Below, in pieces: positions 1 through 9,085 of a DNA stretch of 64,000 nt (its first letter is position 1; the number at the start of each line of letters is the position of its first letter). The stretch comes from Mucilaginibacter boryungensis (GTDB lineage: Bacteria > Bacteroidota > Bacteroidia > Sphingobacteriales > Sphingobacteriaceae), in assembly GCF_015221995.1 (NCBI RefSeq), contig NZ_JADFFM010000002.1, positions 124,001-188,000 of the forward strand, given 5' to 3'. A model generated the notes under the pieces. It made no database searches. It saw only the letters and a list, made by a program, of their open reading frames with translations, and was not told where the DNA came from. A program made the position numbers and the translations under genes.

Positions 1-114
1 TGTGCAGAGGAATGTGGCAAACATCAGCATGACCACTGCCAGCGCTGTGCCGCTGCCTGTCGCGAATGCGCTGAAATATGCCATCAAAATCACGAAGAAA
101 TATTACAAGCTTAA
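1..114 (+). CDS. C-terminal end of a four-helix-bundle copper-binding protein (DUF326/Csp type), 5' truncated by window edge
   Basis: The frame is open from base 1 and ends with TAA at 112-114, giving 37 visible residues. They are rich in Cys and His: the spacing CQRCAAACRECAEIC followed by HQNH is the repeated C-x2-C-x3-C pattern of the last helices of DUF326 / copper storage proteins. Such proteins bind Cu(I) through cysteines lining a helical bundle. Only the C-terminus is present, so length and any signal peptide cannot be judged. The next small gene starts three bases after the stop, suggesting cotranscription. Confidence 0.75.
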   Translation, partial: CAEECGKHQHDHCQRCAAACRECAEICHQNHEEILQA

Positions 115-117
115 ATT

Positions 118-294
118 ATGAAAACTACAGATCAGCCTATCGGCACGCGTAAGGACGAGCCGAAAATGCAGGGCAAAACAAATAATCAGCAAAAAGGATC
201 GGTTACCCCTGTCAATAATAACGACGAATCGGGGACATCACCAGGTAAGGATAGTTCCAATAAAGGAAAGGGGCCAAAAGGCGAGAATTTGTAA
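118..294 (+). CDS. small hydrophilic protein of unknown function, 58 aa
   Basis: An ATG at 118 lies three bases after the stop of the copper-binding gene and opens a 58-codon frame ending with TAA at 292-294. The product is highly polar, dominated by Lys, Asn, Gly, Ser, Asp and Gln, with no hydrophobic stretch and no Cys, so it is probably soluble and largely disordered. I do not recognise a family. The tight spacing to the upstream gene is the main support for it being real. It could be a stress-related small protein, since its neighbours are also small accessory proteins, but that is a guess. Confidence 0.5.
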   Translation: MKTTDQPIGTRKDEPKMQGKTNNQQKGSVTPVNNNDESGTSPGKDSSNKGKGPKGENL

Positions 295-438
295 GGGTAC
301 ACACTTTATCAATCAGCCGGTTTTCACGAATCACCATCCGGCGCATCCCCTGTTTAATTCAGCCTTTTTTCGTTAAAATTCGTTGAAATTGATCGGGACA
401 TGCTATTTTCGTGCAAATTCGTGTAAATAATATTTAAA

Positions 439-705
439 ATGAAAAATAAGACCATCCTTTTTGCCATAGCTATCACATCAATAGTAACTTTCGCGTCATG
501 CTCCGGCGACCATGCGGCAAGACCTGGTGTAGATAGTGCGGGCAATAATATTGCTACCAATCCTTACAGGGATACGTTTGCAAATACCAATACTTATGGC
601 GATGCTATTAATGCTGACAATAGCGGATCGGGTGGTGTTAAAATTGTTAAACCACATGCATCTGCGCAGGTTACAGCTACAGCTGATACCGCAAAGAAAA
701 TGTAA
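439..705 (+). CDS. small predicted lipoprotein of unknown function, 88 aa
   Basis: The N-terminus is a hydrophobic signal sequence ending in a lipobox FASC, so Cys21 is the probable lipidated residue. The mature part is about 68 residues, rich in Asn, Ala, Asp and Thr, with no recognisable domain. The start is an ATG after an AT-rich leader, with no Shine-Dalgarno sequence, as is usual in Bacteroidota. The DUF3175 gene follows after 14 bases, so the two may be one transcript. A frame overlapping it at 536-736 is rejected. Confidence 0.65.
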   Translation: MKNKTILFAIAITSIVTFASCSGDHAARPGVDSAGNNIATNPYRDTFANTNTYGDAINADNSGSGGVKIVKPHASAQVTATADTAKKM

Positions 706-719
706 TAAAGCATTCTGTT

Positions 720-1019
720 ATGAAAGCAAGGACTAAAAAGCAACCGCATAGATGGTCCGCAAAGGTTACAGAACATAGCAATGCTATGGATTTGGACAAG
801 GACGTTTTCAAATCAAAAGATCCGGATAAAATAGCACGGTCGCTGAAACACTCGGCCGAGGAAAGCAATCGCCGCAAAGCCTCACCTTTTCAAAGCGCTA
901 TGTCTATGCTTAATTTTTACGAGAACCGGGCAGGCAAAAACCTCACCAAAAGCCAGCGTGCCCCGCTTGAAAAAGCAAAAAATAAACTGCGGAAATTATT
1001 TGGCAGACCAGAAAAATAG
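720..1019 (+). CDS. DUF3175 family protein, 99 aa
   Basis: A short, very basic soluble protein. It shows the conserved plan of DUF3175: an N-terminal RWSAKVTEHSNAMDL segment, then DPDKIARSLKHSAEESNRRK, then a SAMSMLNFYENRAGKNL block, then a Lys/Arg-rich helix ending in RKLFGRP. The function of this family is not established. The protein appears full length for the family. Its terminator region leads into the converging CinA gene, 12 bases away. Confidence 0.85.
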   Translation: MKARTKKQPHRWSAKVTEHSNAMDLDKDVFKSKDPDKIARSLKHSAEESNRRKASPFQSAMSMLNFYENRAGKNLTKSQRAPLEKAKNKLRKLFGRPEK

Positions 1020-1031
1020 ACCGGCTATCAA

Positions 1032-1508
1032 TTAGGATAGCTGGTCTATCAATTCCTGCGCAATACGGTCTATTGTTTGCAGGATGACCTCTTCGGCTGT
1101 ACCTTTAAAAACCTGCCGAATAGCTACGTGCTTTTCCTTTATAAGCAGATGAATAAACATGGTACCTACCGGTTTTTCTTCACTTTCGCTACCACCGGGC
1201 ATAGGTAAGCCTGTAATGGCCACTTGTATATCAGCCTTCATAAAATGCCGTAAACGGTTGGCTAATTCAGCCGTAACTTCTGCCGATTCAGGTGTATACT
1301 TTTCCACCAGTTCAGGCGGTACACCTAATACATCCTGTTTAATACAGGCATCATAGCACACAATTCCGCCCTTCAGTATTTCACCGCAATCTGGTATGAT
1401 AGCCAATTCGGCGCAGAACCTGCCTGCGGTGGCACTTTCGGCTGTGGCCAGTGTCAGTTTTTTTTGTTTTAACAGATTACTGCATTTAATTAATATAGGC
1501 GATGGCAT
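1032..1508 (-). CDS. pncC: CinA C-terminal family nicotinamide-nucleotide amidohydrolase (PncC-like)
   Basis: A 158-aa stand-alone CinA C-terminal domain. Family members deamidate NMN to nicotinic acid mononucleotide in pyridine nucleotide salvage. Visible signatures are TAESATAG near residue 22 (family form TAESxTGG), GGIVCYD in the middle, AITGLPMPGG near residue 98 and PVGTMFI. The middle Gly of the first motif is Ala and the usual TGxAGP is TGLPMPGG, so activity should be checked. There is no N-terminal MoCF domain. The protein is cytosolic and its gene converges with DUF3175. Confidence 0.85.
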   Translation of the reverse strand: MPSPILIKCSNLLKQKKLTLATAESATAGRFCAELAIIPDCGEILKGGIVCYDACIKQDVLGVPPELVEKYTPESAEVTAELANRLRHFMKADIQVAITGLPMPGGSESEEKPVGTMFIHLLIKEKHVAIRQVFKGTAEEVILQTIDRIAQELIDQLS

Positions 1509-1582
1509 ATTTGGTTAATTGATTTGTACATCCTAAACAAATTAGAAATGGTGCGGTTTTATAAATACTACCAGTTTAACCT

Positions 1583-2077
1583 ATGGAAATACTTATCAAA
1601 ATATTTGGCGAAGGGAAAGACCTGAATACCTTGCAAATGAGTTGCAGGGGGATAGTCATATTTTTTATTGCGTTGGTACTTATCCGCGTCTCGGGTCGGC
1701 GGTCGTTTGGGTTGCGCACACCGCTGGATAATATTATCGGCATTTTATTGGGCGCTATATTAAGCCGGGCTGTAGCAGGCGCGTCTCCATTTATACCCGT
1801 AATAGTTACCTGTTTTATTACAGTATTGCTGCACAGGCTATTTGGCTGGATGATTGTAAAAAGTAAAACATTTGCCAGCATTGTAGAAGGTAATAAAATA
1901 TTACTTTTTGAAAATGGCAGGTTTATTAAAGAGAACCAGGAAAGGGCTTTGGTTTGCGAGGAAGATATTATGCAGGGCATCCGCAAATCGGCATTGACAG
2001 ACGACCTGAATAATATTGACAAGGTATACATGGAACGCAATGGGGACATCAGTTCGCTAAAAAAGGAAAAGTCCTGA
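1583..2077 (+). CDS. DUF421 / YetF-like membrane protein
   Basis: A 164-aa protein with about three hydrophobic helices (residues about 20-38, 46-64 and 68-88) followed by a small soluble domain. The RVSGRRSFG motif after the first helix and the RTPLDNIIGILLGAILSRA block are typical of DUF421. The soluble part carries the family's VEGNKILLFENG and EEDIMQGIR segments. Known members are inner-membrane proteins linked to sporulation or stress in other bacteria; no specific role can be claimed here. A GH130 gene follows on the same strand after 43 bases. Confidence 0.85.
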   Translation: MEILIKIFGEGKDLNTLQMSCRGIVIFFIALVLIRVSGRRSFGLRTPLDNIIGILLGAILSRAVAGASPFIPVIVTCFITVLLHRLFGWMIVKSKTFASIVEGNKILLFENGRFIKENQERALVCEEDIMQGIRKSALTDDLNNIDKVYMERNGDISSLKKEKS

Positions 2078-2120
2078 CTATCTTTTCAAACCAAATAAAA
2101 TATTGGGGGTTTAGTTGAAT

Positions 2121-3173
2121 ATGAAAGATATTGCCCGTCGTTTTCCCGAAAATCCATTATTGTCTCCGGCACACCTGGCACCAAGTGCCGCGGGGCTACA
2201 TATTGCTTGTTTATTGAATCCCGGCGTTTTTCAGTTTGATGGCAAAACATGGTTGTTGGTACGCGTTGCCGAGCGGCCCCAGCAAAACGAGATCGTAGTT
2301 TCTTTCCCTGTGCTGACAGAAACCGGCGAAACCGAGATTATGGAAATAGCGCTGGATGATGCCGACCTGATTGCTACCGATGCCCGGGTTGTGCGTTATA
2401 AGGGTGTTGATTACCTGACCACGCTATCGCATTTACGCCTGCTTTGCAGCGATGACGGCGTTAAATTTTACGAACCCGACGGCTATAAAAAGCTATTTGG
2501 CAAGGGCGCGTTACAAACCTTTGGCATTGAGGATTGCCGCGTAACACAAATGGGCGATACTTACTATCTTACTTTCACGGCGGTATCAGCCAGCGGTGTG
2601 GGGGTAGGCATGAAAACAACTACCGATTGGAAAACTTTTAAAGACCACGGCATGATATTGCCGCCGCATAATAAAGACTGCGCCATTTTTGAGGAAAAGA
2701 TAAACGGCCTTTACTACATGCTGCACCGCCCAAGCAGTGTAGACTTAGGCGGCAACTATATCTGGCTGGCTGAATCGCCGGATGGCGAACATTGGGGAAA
2801 CCATAAATGCATTATTAAAACCCGTGCCGATAATTGGGATAATGCCCGCGTTGGCGCCGGCTGCGCCCCCATTAAAACCGAAAAAGGCTGGCTGGAAATT
2901 TACCATGGCGCCAGTTACGAGCACCGCTATTGCCTGGGCGCTTTCCTGTTAGACCTTAACGAGCCCTGGAAGGTACTTGCCCGCAGCCATGACCCAATAA
3001 TGATACCAACCGCGGATTATGAGTTGACCGGTTTTTTTGGTCATGTAGTATTCACCAACGGCCATATTGTTAACGGTGATGAACTGACCATTTACTATGG
3101 GGCCGCCGACGAACATGTTTGCGGTGCCAAGTTCTCCATCAAAGAAATTTTGAACAGCCTGGTAGTATCATAG
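2121..3173 (+). CDS. glycoside hydrolase family 130 protein (mannoside phosphorylase/hydrolase type)
   Basis: A 350-aa five-bladed propeller enzyme. GH130 members phosphorolyse or hydrolyse beta-mannosides, for example mannosyl-glucose or mannooligosaccharides. The sequence shows GIEDCRV with the conserved Glu-Asp pair, NKDCAIFEEKINGLYYMLHRP-like metal/substrate loops, GAGCAPIKTEKGWLEIYHG and YYGAADEHVCGA, in family order. There is no signal peptide, so it is cytosolic and fits a phosphorylase better than a secreted hydrolase. The frame also has a TTG at 2115, but ATG at 2121 is preferred. The subfamily cannot be settled by eye. Confidence 0.85.
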   Translation: MKDIARRFPENPLLSPAHLAPSAAGLHIACLLNPGVFQFDGKTWLLVRVAERPQQNEIVVSFPVLTETGETEIMEIALDDADLIATDARVVRYKGVDYLTTLSHLRLLCSDDGVKFYEPDGYKKLFGKGALQTFGIEDCRVTQMGDTYYLTFTAVSASGVGVGMKTTTDWKTFKDHGMILPPHNKDCAIFEEKINGLYYMLHRPSSVDLGGNYIWLAESPDGEHWGNHKCIIKTRADNWDNARVGAGCAPIKTEKGWLEIYHGASYEHRYCLGAFLLDLNEPWKVLARSHDPIMIPTADYELTGFFGHVVFTNGHIVNGDELTIYYGAADEHVCGAKFSIKEILNSLVVS

Positions 3174-3194
3174 CTATTTTTCCGCATGCTATTT

Positions 3195-3202
3195 TACTTT
3201 TG
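3195..3202 (+). promoter_or_regulatory. candidate -7 box (TACTTTTG)
   Basis: TACTTTTG matches the Bacteroidota -7 consensus TAnnTTTG exactly. It lies 68 bases before the chosen ATG of the small gene at 3271. No clear -33 TTTG is seen at the expected spacing, so it is only a candidate. Confidence 0.35.
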
Positions 3203-3270
3203 CCTTGGTATTTATTTAACCTGTGAGCAATTTATTTCAAACAAAATTAAATCGGTGGGGTTTATATAAT

Positions 3271-3579
3271 ATGAAAAGCAATCAGAACACCATATTCCCT
3301 ATTAAATTTAACTATGTAGGAACGGATTTTGAAACTAAAGTATTAAAGCATACCTACCGGCAACAGTTACTGTATAAAATAATTATTCCATCGGCGGTAT
3401 CGGAAGTGCAGCAATGCTGGCTGGCTACAAATAAGGATGCCGAATGGAAGTTAATTATTGGAGCTATTGATAAAGCATTAATGCAACATATTATTACTGC
3501 TATAAAAAAGCAGGAACAAATATTGACCATATACGGAAGTGGCATTAAAACAGGCGAACAAAAGCTAAGGTCGGCCTAA
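3271..3579 (+). CDS. hypothetical protein, 102 aa
   Basis: A small protein without signal peptide, membrane segment or known motif. It has a mixed Lys-rich, Ile/Leu-rich composition and one Cys. The frame is open from a GTG at 3223, but ATG at 3271 is preferred because it follows an AT-rich leader; the GTG form would add 16 residues. Its stop overlaps the stop of the converging UMF1 transporter by four bases (3576-3579). I do not recognise its family. Confidence 0.6.
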   Translation: MKSNQNTIFPIKFNYVGTDFETKVLKHTYRQQLLYKIIIPSAVSEVQQCWLATNKDAEWKLIIGAIDKALMQHIITAIKKQEQILTIYGSGIKTGEQKLRSA

Positions 3580-4904
3580 ACTGCAACAGTCGGTTTAGTT
3601 CTTGCCGATCTGTTTTCTGACACCAGTAACACAATCAGCATTAATAAGCCAATAGCAAAAAAGCCATCCAGCGCCAGGGCCGAATTACGCATTTTATGTG
3701 TCAGGTCTTCAACATAAGCAAAGCAGAATAGCCCCACTACTATAGATATTTTCTCGGTGACATCGTAAAAACTAAAATACGATGCCGTGTCGGGGATATT
3801 TTGCGGCAAATACTTGGAATATGTAGAACGCGATAACGATTGCACCCCTCCCATTACTATCCCTACGCCAAATGCGGCAAAATAAAACTGGGTTTCGGTA
3901 GTAATAAAATATACCAGGCAACATAAAATTGTCCATATGCTCACCAGGCAAATCAGTGTACGTACGTTACCATATTTTTCAGATGCTTTGGAAGTGATAT
4001 AAGCCCCAATAATAGCCACTACCTGTATAATAAGGATAATAGAGATCAGATCATCATCGGGCATATGCAGTTCCTTAGCGGCAAAACTGGCGGCTACCAG
4101 CATAATGGTTTGCACACCTACCGAGTAAAAGAAAAAAGCCGAGAGAAATCTCTTTAATAAAGGCATCTGTTTTATTTTACCAAACACCTTTGCCAATTCC
4201 TTAAACCCGCCTGTAAGCACATTATATTTATGCGAACCCGCATTGGGCGTACCCTTAGGCAATATAATAAAGGGAATAATGGCAAAGCCTATCCACCAGA
4301 AAAACACAATTAAAAAGCCAATGCGCTCGGGCAGGCCATTATCATCGTTTATGCCAAACCATCCGGGTTTCAAAACCGGGATAAAGCAAATAACCTGTAC
4401 TACAATACTACCCAAAAAGCCATAAATAAAACCCTTGGCGCTTACCGCGTCCTGCTGATCTACCGAGGCTATTTGCGGCAGGTAAGAATTATAAAACACA
4501 AAACCGCCGCAATAACCAATAGAGGCCAACCCGAAACAGATCATCGGCAATTCCAATGGGCTGCTGGGTTTAAAAAAGAACAATCCGGCGCAAGCCAAAC
4601 TCCCCATCCAGGTAAATAATTGCAGATATAGTTTTTTGTTGCCCCTGTAATCGGCAATGGAAGTTAGTATGGGTAATATGGCTACTACTATTAAATAGGA
4701 TAACCCTAAAATGTAAGTTTCAAGCACTGTATTCACATATTTGTGCCCAAAAAAACTAACCATATTACCATTTTTGGCGTTAGTAGTAACTGCTACATAA
4801 TAGGCCGGGAATATGGTAGAGGTAATTACCATATTGTAGGATTGGTTGGCCCAATCGAACATACACCACGCCCAGATAGTTTTTTTATTGTTTTTTGCTT
4901 CCAT
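3576..4904 (-). CDS. UMF1 (Atg22-like) family MFS transporter
   Basis: A 442-aa inner-membrane protein with about twelve hydrophobic segments. The start of the mature sequence, WAWCMFDWANQSYNMVI, is the hallmark of the UMF1/Atg22 branch of the major facilitator superfamily. SIADYRGNKK corresponds to the MFS loop 2-3 motif. Substrates of bacterial UMF1 members are poorly known; some are thought to export amino acids or small metabolites. ATG at 4904 is chosen over a TTG ten codons upstream. It lies downstream of the DeoR gene on the same strand, 82 bases apart, with a palindrome in the gap. Confidence 0.8.
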   Translation of the reverse strand: MEAKNNKKTIWAWCMFDWANQSYNMVITSTIFPAYYVAVTTNAKNGNMVSFFGHKYVNTVLETYILGLSYLIVVAILPILTSIADYRGNKKLYLQLFTWMGSLACAGLFFFKPSSPLELPMICFGLASIGYCGGFVFYNSYLPQIASVDQQDAVSAKGFIYGFLGSIVVQVICFIPVLKPGWFGINDDNGLPERIGFLIVFFWWIGFAIIPFIILPKGTPNAGSHKYNVLTGGFKELAKVFGKIKQMPLLKRFLSAFFFYSVGVQTIMLVAASFAAKELHMPDDDLISIILIIQVVAIIGAYITSKASEKYGNVRTLICLVSIWTILCCLVYFITTETQFYFAAFGVGIVMGGVQSLSRSTYSKYLPQNIPDTASYFSFYDVTEKISIVVGLFCFAYVEDLTHKMRNSALALDGFFAIGLLMLIVLLVSENRSARTKPTVAV

Positions 4905-4968
4905 TTCGGCACTAAAATACACTTTGCGCAACAAGTTACATGCGCACGGCTGTAAGATTTACGCTATG

Positions 4969-4983
4969 TGCCAATAATTGGCA
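4969..4983. promoter_or_regulatory. perfect palindrome TGCCAATAATTGGCA
   Basis: Two 7-bp arms around one base, between the DeoR stop and the UMF1 start, 65 bases upstream of the transporter ATG. There is no T-run after it, so it looks more like a protein-binding site than a terminator. The ligand is unknown. Confidence 0.35.
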
Positions 4984-4986
4984 ACG

Positions 4987-5733
4987 TTAATAAAGTTGCA
5001 AACGCTGTTTCCGGTAAGCCTGCAATATATTATCGGCAGGGTCAAGATCGGTTATCAGGCTGTTGATTTGCTGTAGTTCGCATACACGCATACGCTGCAC
5101 CGAATTTAGCTTTTCGGCTATGCACATAATCACCAGGCGTTTTGATGCCTTTATCATGGCCTTTTTCACCTGTACAATATCCATGTCCGAGTCTGTTACC
5201 CCTTCATTACATGATATGCCGTTGGTACCCAGGAAACAGATATCAAATTTCACTTCGTTCAGGTAACTCACCACCTGGCTACCCCCACATACCTGCGAGT
5301 CTTTAGAAAGTTCGCCGCCTATCAGCACAACTTTTATCAGGGGGTGGTCTGCCAATTGCAATGCCACCGGCGGACTAATAGTATATATAGTTACCGATAA
5401 TTCTTTTGGCAGCATGGTTACCATTTCTATTATAGTAGTGCCGCCACCGGTTAATACCACCATGCCTTCTTTTATCAGGTTGATAGCTTTGCGTGCAATC
5501 CCTTTTTTAGCATCGGCAGCATAAATATCATTACGCTGGAACGGATAATGATACGAGCGGGATAAAGCCCCTCCGTGTACTTTAACAATTTGGCCCGAAT
5601 CATCTAATTCATTTAAATCGCGGCGGATAGTATCTTCCGAAACATTTAGTTCGATAGCCAAATCGGATGACAACACTTTATTATGCAGGTTTACTTGCTT
5701 GATAATGTGCGAATGACGTTCTTTTTTAAGCAT
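4987..5733 (-). CDS. DeoR/GlpR family transcriptional regulator
   Basis: A 248-aa repressor-type protein. Residues 1-57 form the DeoR winged helix-turn-helix, with the signature VSEDTIRRDLNEL followed by VHGGALS. The C-terminal sensor domain carries LTGGGTTIIEMV and FLGTNGIS, the phosphate-binding loops that sense phosphorylated sugars in this family. The usual ADSSKF motif near the end is replaced by a divergent CIAEKLNS, so the ligand site may be altered. The gene is divergent from the SusC operon at 5956, and their shared 222-base spacer holds repeated operator-like motifs. Confidence 0.9.
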   Translation of the reverse strand: MLKKERHSHIIKQVNLHNKVLSSDLAIELNVSEDTIRRDLNELDDSGQIVKVHGGALSRSYHYPFQRNDIYAADAKKGIARKAINLIKEGMVVLTGGGTTIIEMVTMLPKELSVTIYTISPPVALQLADHPLIKVVLIGGELSKDSQVCGGSQVVSYLNEVKFDICFLGTNGISCNEGVTDSDMDIVQVKKAMIKASKRLVIMCIAEKLNSVQRMRVCELQQINSLITDLDPADNILQAYRKQRLQLY

Positions 5734-5764
5734 AATAAAGTGTACTTTTTACAAAATGATAAAG

Positions 5765-5875
5765 TTGCGTTTTTTTGCAAGGTTTAAAAATAAAATTAGC
5801 TATTTCATGCAAAAATTAAAATTTATTTTACATATCTTTATTAGCTGCTTGGCAACATTGCGTTTTTTTGCATGA
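5765..5875. promoter_or_regulatory. DeoR-susC divergent spacer with repeated TTTTTTGCAWG motif (candidate operators)
   Basis: The 15-mer TTGCGTTTTTTTGCA occurs exactly at 5765-5779 and 5858-5872, 93 bases apart. A third, inverted copy of the core (CATGCAAAAA) lies at 5806-5815. The copies sit in the only spacer shared by the DeoR gene and the susC operon, which suggests autoregulation plus control of the operon. DeoR binding is an inference. Confidence 0.5.
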
Positions 5876-5955
5876 TTTGGCATAAAAATGCTGTTACAGG
5901 CAAAAACGTATAATAAAATAATAACCAAACTAATTACTAATCAAACAATTCACGT

Positions 5956-8900
5956 ATGAAAAAAAGTTTACTCTTTTTTTTCCTGGGACTATGTTGCTGG
6001 ACCATGCAAACCTATGCACAATCCATATCCATAACAGGAAAAGTAACCTCTGCTGAAGATGGCTTCCCTTTACCCGGGGTAACGGTTAAAGTAAAAAACG
6101 GTACAGCCGCTGTTTCAACCAATACAGATGGCGTTTACCACATTAATGCCAATGCCGGCCAGGTATTGGTTTTCACATTTGTGGGCATGGTTAAACAGGA
6201 AATTACTGTAGGCAGCAACACCACCATTAACGTTAAAATGGCGACTGATGCCGGCAACATTAATGAGGTTGTGGTAACCGCCTATGGTATTAACCGTGAT
6301 AAGGCAAGCTTAGGTTATGCCGCGCAAACAGTTAAAGGCGATGATGTATCACAAACCCAACGCGAGGACTTTTTTGGTGGTCTGCAAGGCCGTGTGGCCG
6401 GTTTATCAATTAATAGTACCAGCGGTAACCCAGGCGCATCTGCACAGATAGTGTTAAGGGGTTTTACCTCTATCAGCGGTGATAACAACGCCCTGATAGT
6501 AGTTGACGGTGTGCCTATTAATAATACTACGCTAAACCAAACCTTCGCGTTAGTAAGCCAGGGCGCCAACCGCGACCAGGACTATTCAAACCGTGGTATG
6601 GATATTAACCCTGCAGATATTGAGACCTATACTATTATGAAGGGCCCTGAAGCAACGGCGCTTTATGGTAGCGCAGGTGCTGGTGGTGCTATATTAATAA
6701 CCACTAAAAAAGGCAAAGCCGGCACAGGTACTGTTAACTACAGCACTTCTTATCGTTTGGAAAAACTGGTTAAATCGCCTGAAAGACAGACAGAATATAA
6801 CCTGGGTGATGCAGGCGGTGTTTTCCTTGGTACTACATCAAACTTTTTTGGCCCTAAATTTTTACCAGGAACGCCAATATTTGATAACTATAAAAACTTC
6901 TTTCAAACTGGTAAGGCAATGAAACAAAATGTTGCTTTAGAAGGTGGTACCGATAAACTGACCTACCGTTGGTCGAACGAATACAGCGATAACCAGGGCG
7001 TTATCCCTACTACCGATTACAGGAGGTTTTCTACCCGTTTAACAGGTAGCGCGGTAATATCGCCGTTGCTTAAAGTTACCACCACCATGAACTATATTAA
7101 CTCTTCAAACACCAAGGGTTATAAAGGTGCCAATGGTATATTAATGGGCCTGTTACGCTTTAGCCCGGCATTCGATATCAGGCAGTACCAGGATGCAAAC
7201 GGTAATCGTATTACTCACTTCTCTTCTATCTACAACGAGTATGATAACCCGCTTTGGAGTGTTAACAAAGACCCGCAGGTAGATAAAGTTGATCGTTTTA
7301 TTAGCAATGTAAACTTTAATATTACACCTAACAAATGGCTGTCTATTAACGCTATAGTTGGCGCAGATATTACCAATACCGTTGGTTCAAACGTATATAA
7401 TGGTCAATCATACAAAGGTTCAGGTAGCTCTACTGCACCAACAGGTGGTTATATCTTAACCTACCAGGATCTTTCTAAACTATACAACGGATCATTAGTA
7501 GCTACAGCCAGATCTAAAATGGGTTCGTTTACCGGAACTTATATTTTAGGTGCTACTATTGATTATTTTAACGGTACAACTAACTCACAGTCTGGTACCA
7601 AGTTTTACGATCCTAACTTCTACAGTATTAACAATACTTTGCCTTTAACACGCCAGGCCGCCATTAACGTAAACCGTTATGACGACGAAGGCTTCTTCGC
7701 CCAGGCTATATTTGGTTACAAAAGCATACTGTATTTCACTTTAACAGGCCGTGTTGACGGGGTTTCTAAATTAATGCCAAGCATTAACGCCGCTACAGGT
7801 TTAAAAGCCGACGGCCATCCATTCTTCGGTTACCCATCAGCTTCTATGGCCTTCAACTTTACCGATCTTGAATCTGTAAAAAATGCCTTACCATTTTTAG
7901 ATTATGGTAAATACCGTATATCATACGCTTTAACCGGTAAGGGCCCTTTCAGGCAATATGCATTGGGTAGCAACTATGTAGGTACCAATACTACCGGTGG
8001 TGGTTACGCCTTATCTGTGAACGGCGGTAACCCCGATTTGAAACCTGAAACTACCAGGAACTTTGAAACCGGTATCGAGATGCAGTTTTTACATAACCGC
8101 CTGGGTATCGATTTTAACTACTATAACCTTGAAAGTATACACCAGATCATCTTCCCGCGCTTAAGCTATGGTAGTGGTTTCATTTTGAAACTATTGAATG
8201 GTGGCGAGGTAAGAAACAGGGGTATTGAGGTTGTGCTAAGTGGTACTCCGGTAAAAACATCTAAGTTTAACTGGGATATAAAATTAAACTACACCCAAAA
8301 CAGGGGTACTGTAATTTCCCTGGCTGAAGAACTTCCAGAACTATATGATTCCGACTCGCAAATTGTTGGCTTATTAAGGAGTGCCGCTACTCCTGGTGCC
8401 AGTACAGGAACCGTAACCGGTGTGAGATACGACAGAAACAAATATGGCCAGGTGGTTATCAGCCCTTCAAGCGGTTTACCAATTGTTTCTGATCTTACCT
8501 ACTACCCTATTGGCGATAGGACCCCTAAATTCACTTTGGGTATTGTTAACCAGTTCAGATATGGAAGGTTCAACTTCTCAATGCTTTGGGATCTGCGCTA
8601 TGGTGGCGATGTGGTAAATCAAACCGAGTTTGAAGCTTATACTAAGGGTATCAGTATTAAAACTCTTGATCGTGAAACACCACGCGTTATTACCGGGGTA
8701 CTTAACGATGGTTTACAAAATACCGACCACCCTACTCCTAACAACATTGCAATTACACCTTATTCAAATTCGGGCTATTATACAAACCCTGCACCAGAGG
8801 TGTTTGTTGAGCACAATATCAAGGCTTTCAGGTTACGCGATGCTACCCTGGGTTATGATTTCCCGCCATCAGCTTTAGCTAAAACCGGGTTCATTAAAAC

Positions 8901-9075
8901 TTTAGGTGTATTCTTCACTGTAACTGATGCTATTCTGATCACTAACTACACCGGTCTTGACCCTGAAAGCAATTCGCTTACTGCCGGTTCGGGTGGTATT
9001 GGTGGTTACGGAATTGATTATGGCAACATTGGTAAACCTATTGGTTTTAACTTAGGTTTAAGAGTAAAATTATAA
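5956..9075 (+). CDS. SusC/RagA family TonB-linked outer membrane transporter
   Basis: A 1039-aa outer-membrane receptor that imports oligomeric nutrients with the SusD lipoprotein, energised by TonB. A signal peptide (residues 1-22) is followed by a carboxypeptidase-regulatory-like domain (about 25-95, with LPGVTVKVKNG and FTFVGM), a short linker with VVVTAYG, the plug (RVAGLSINS, RGFTSISGDNNALIVVDGVPIN, KGPEATALYGSAGAGGAILI) and a 22-strand barrel to the C-terminus. No N-terminal STN domain is present, so anti-sigma signalling is unlikely. The SusD gene follows after ten bases. The substrate is unknown. Confidence 0.95.
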   Translation: MKKSLLFFFLGLCCWTMQTYAQSISITGKVTSAEDGFPLPGVTVKVKNGTAAVSTNTDGVYHINANAGQVLVFTFVGMVKQEITVGSNTTINVKMATDAGNINEVVVTAYGINRDKASLGYAAQTVKGDDVSQTQREDFFGGLQGRVAGLSINSTSGNPGASAQIVLRGFTSISGDNNALIVVDGVPINNTTLNQTFALVSQGANRDQDYSNRGMDINPADIETYTIMKGPEATALYGSAGAGGAILITTKKGKAGTGTVNYSTSYRLEKLVKSPERQTEYNLGDAGGVFLGTTSNFFGPKFLPGTPIFDNYKNFFQTGKAMKQNVALEGGTDKLTYRWSNEYSDNQGVIPTTDYRRFSTRLTGSAVISPLLKVTTTMNYINSSNTKGYKGANGILMGLLRFSPAFDIRQYQDANGNRITHFSSIYNEYDNPLWSVNKDPQVDKVDRFISNVNFNITPNKWLSINAIVGADITNTVGSNVYNGQSYKGSGSSTAPTGGYILTYQDLSKLYNGSLVATARSKMGSFTGTYILGATIDYFNGTTNSQSGTKFYDPNFYSINNTLPLTRQAAINVNRYDDEGFFAQAIFGYKSILYFTLTGRVDGVSKLMPSINAATGLKADGHPFFGYPSASMAFNFTDLESVKNALPFLDYGKYRISYALTGKGPFRQYALGSNYVGTNTTGGGYALSVNGGNPDLKPETTRNFETGIEMQFLHNRLGIDFNYYNLESIHQIIFPRLSYGSGFILKLLNGGEVRNRGIEVVLSGTPVKTSKFNWDIKLNYTQNRGTVISLAEELPELYDSDSQIVGLLRSAATPGASTGTVTGVRYDRNKYGQVVISPSSGLPIVSDLTYYPIGDRTPKFTLGIVNQFRYGRFNFSMLWDLRYGGDVVNQTEFEAYTKGISIKTLDRETPRVITGVLNDGLQNTDHPTPNNIAITPYSNSGYYTNPAPEVFVEHNIKAFRLRDATLGYDFPPSALAKTGFIKTLGVFFTVTDAILITNYTGLDPESNSLTAGSGGIGGYGIDYGNIGKPIGFNLGLRVKL

Positions 9076-9085
9076 TAACAAGACA

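Noticed and set aside
536..736. 66-codon frame overlapping the small lipoprotein
   Set aside because: It overlaps the lipoprotein frame almost entirely, and the latter has a clear signal peptide and lipobox.
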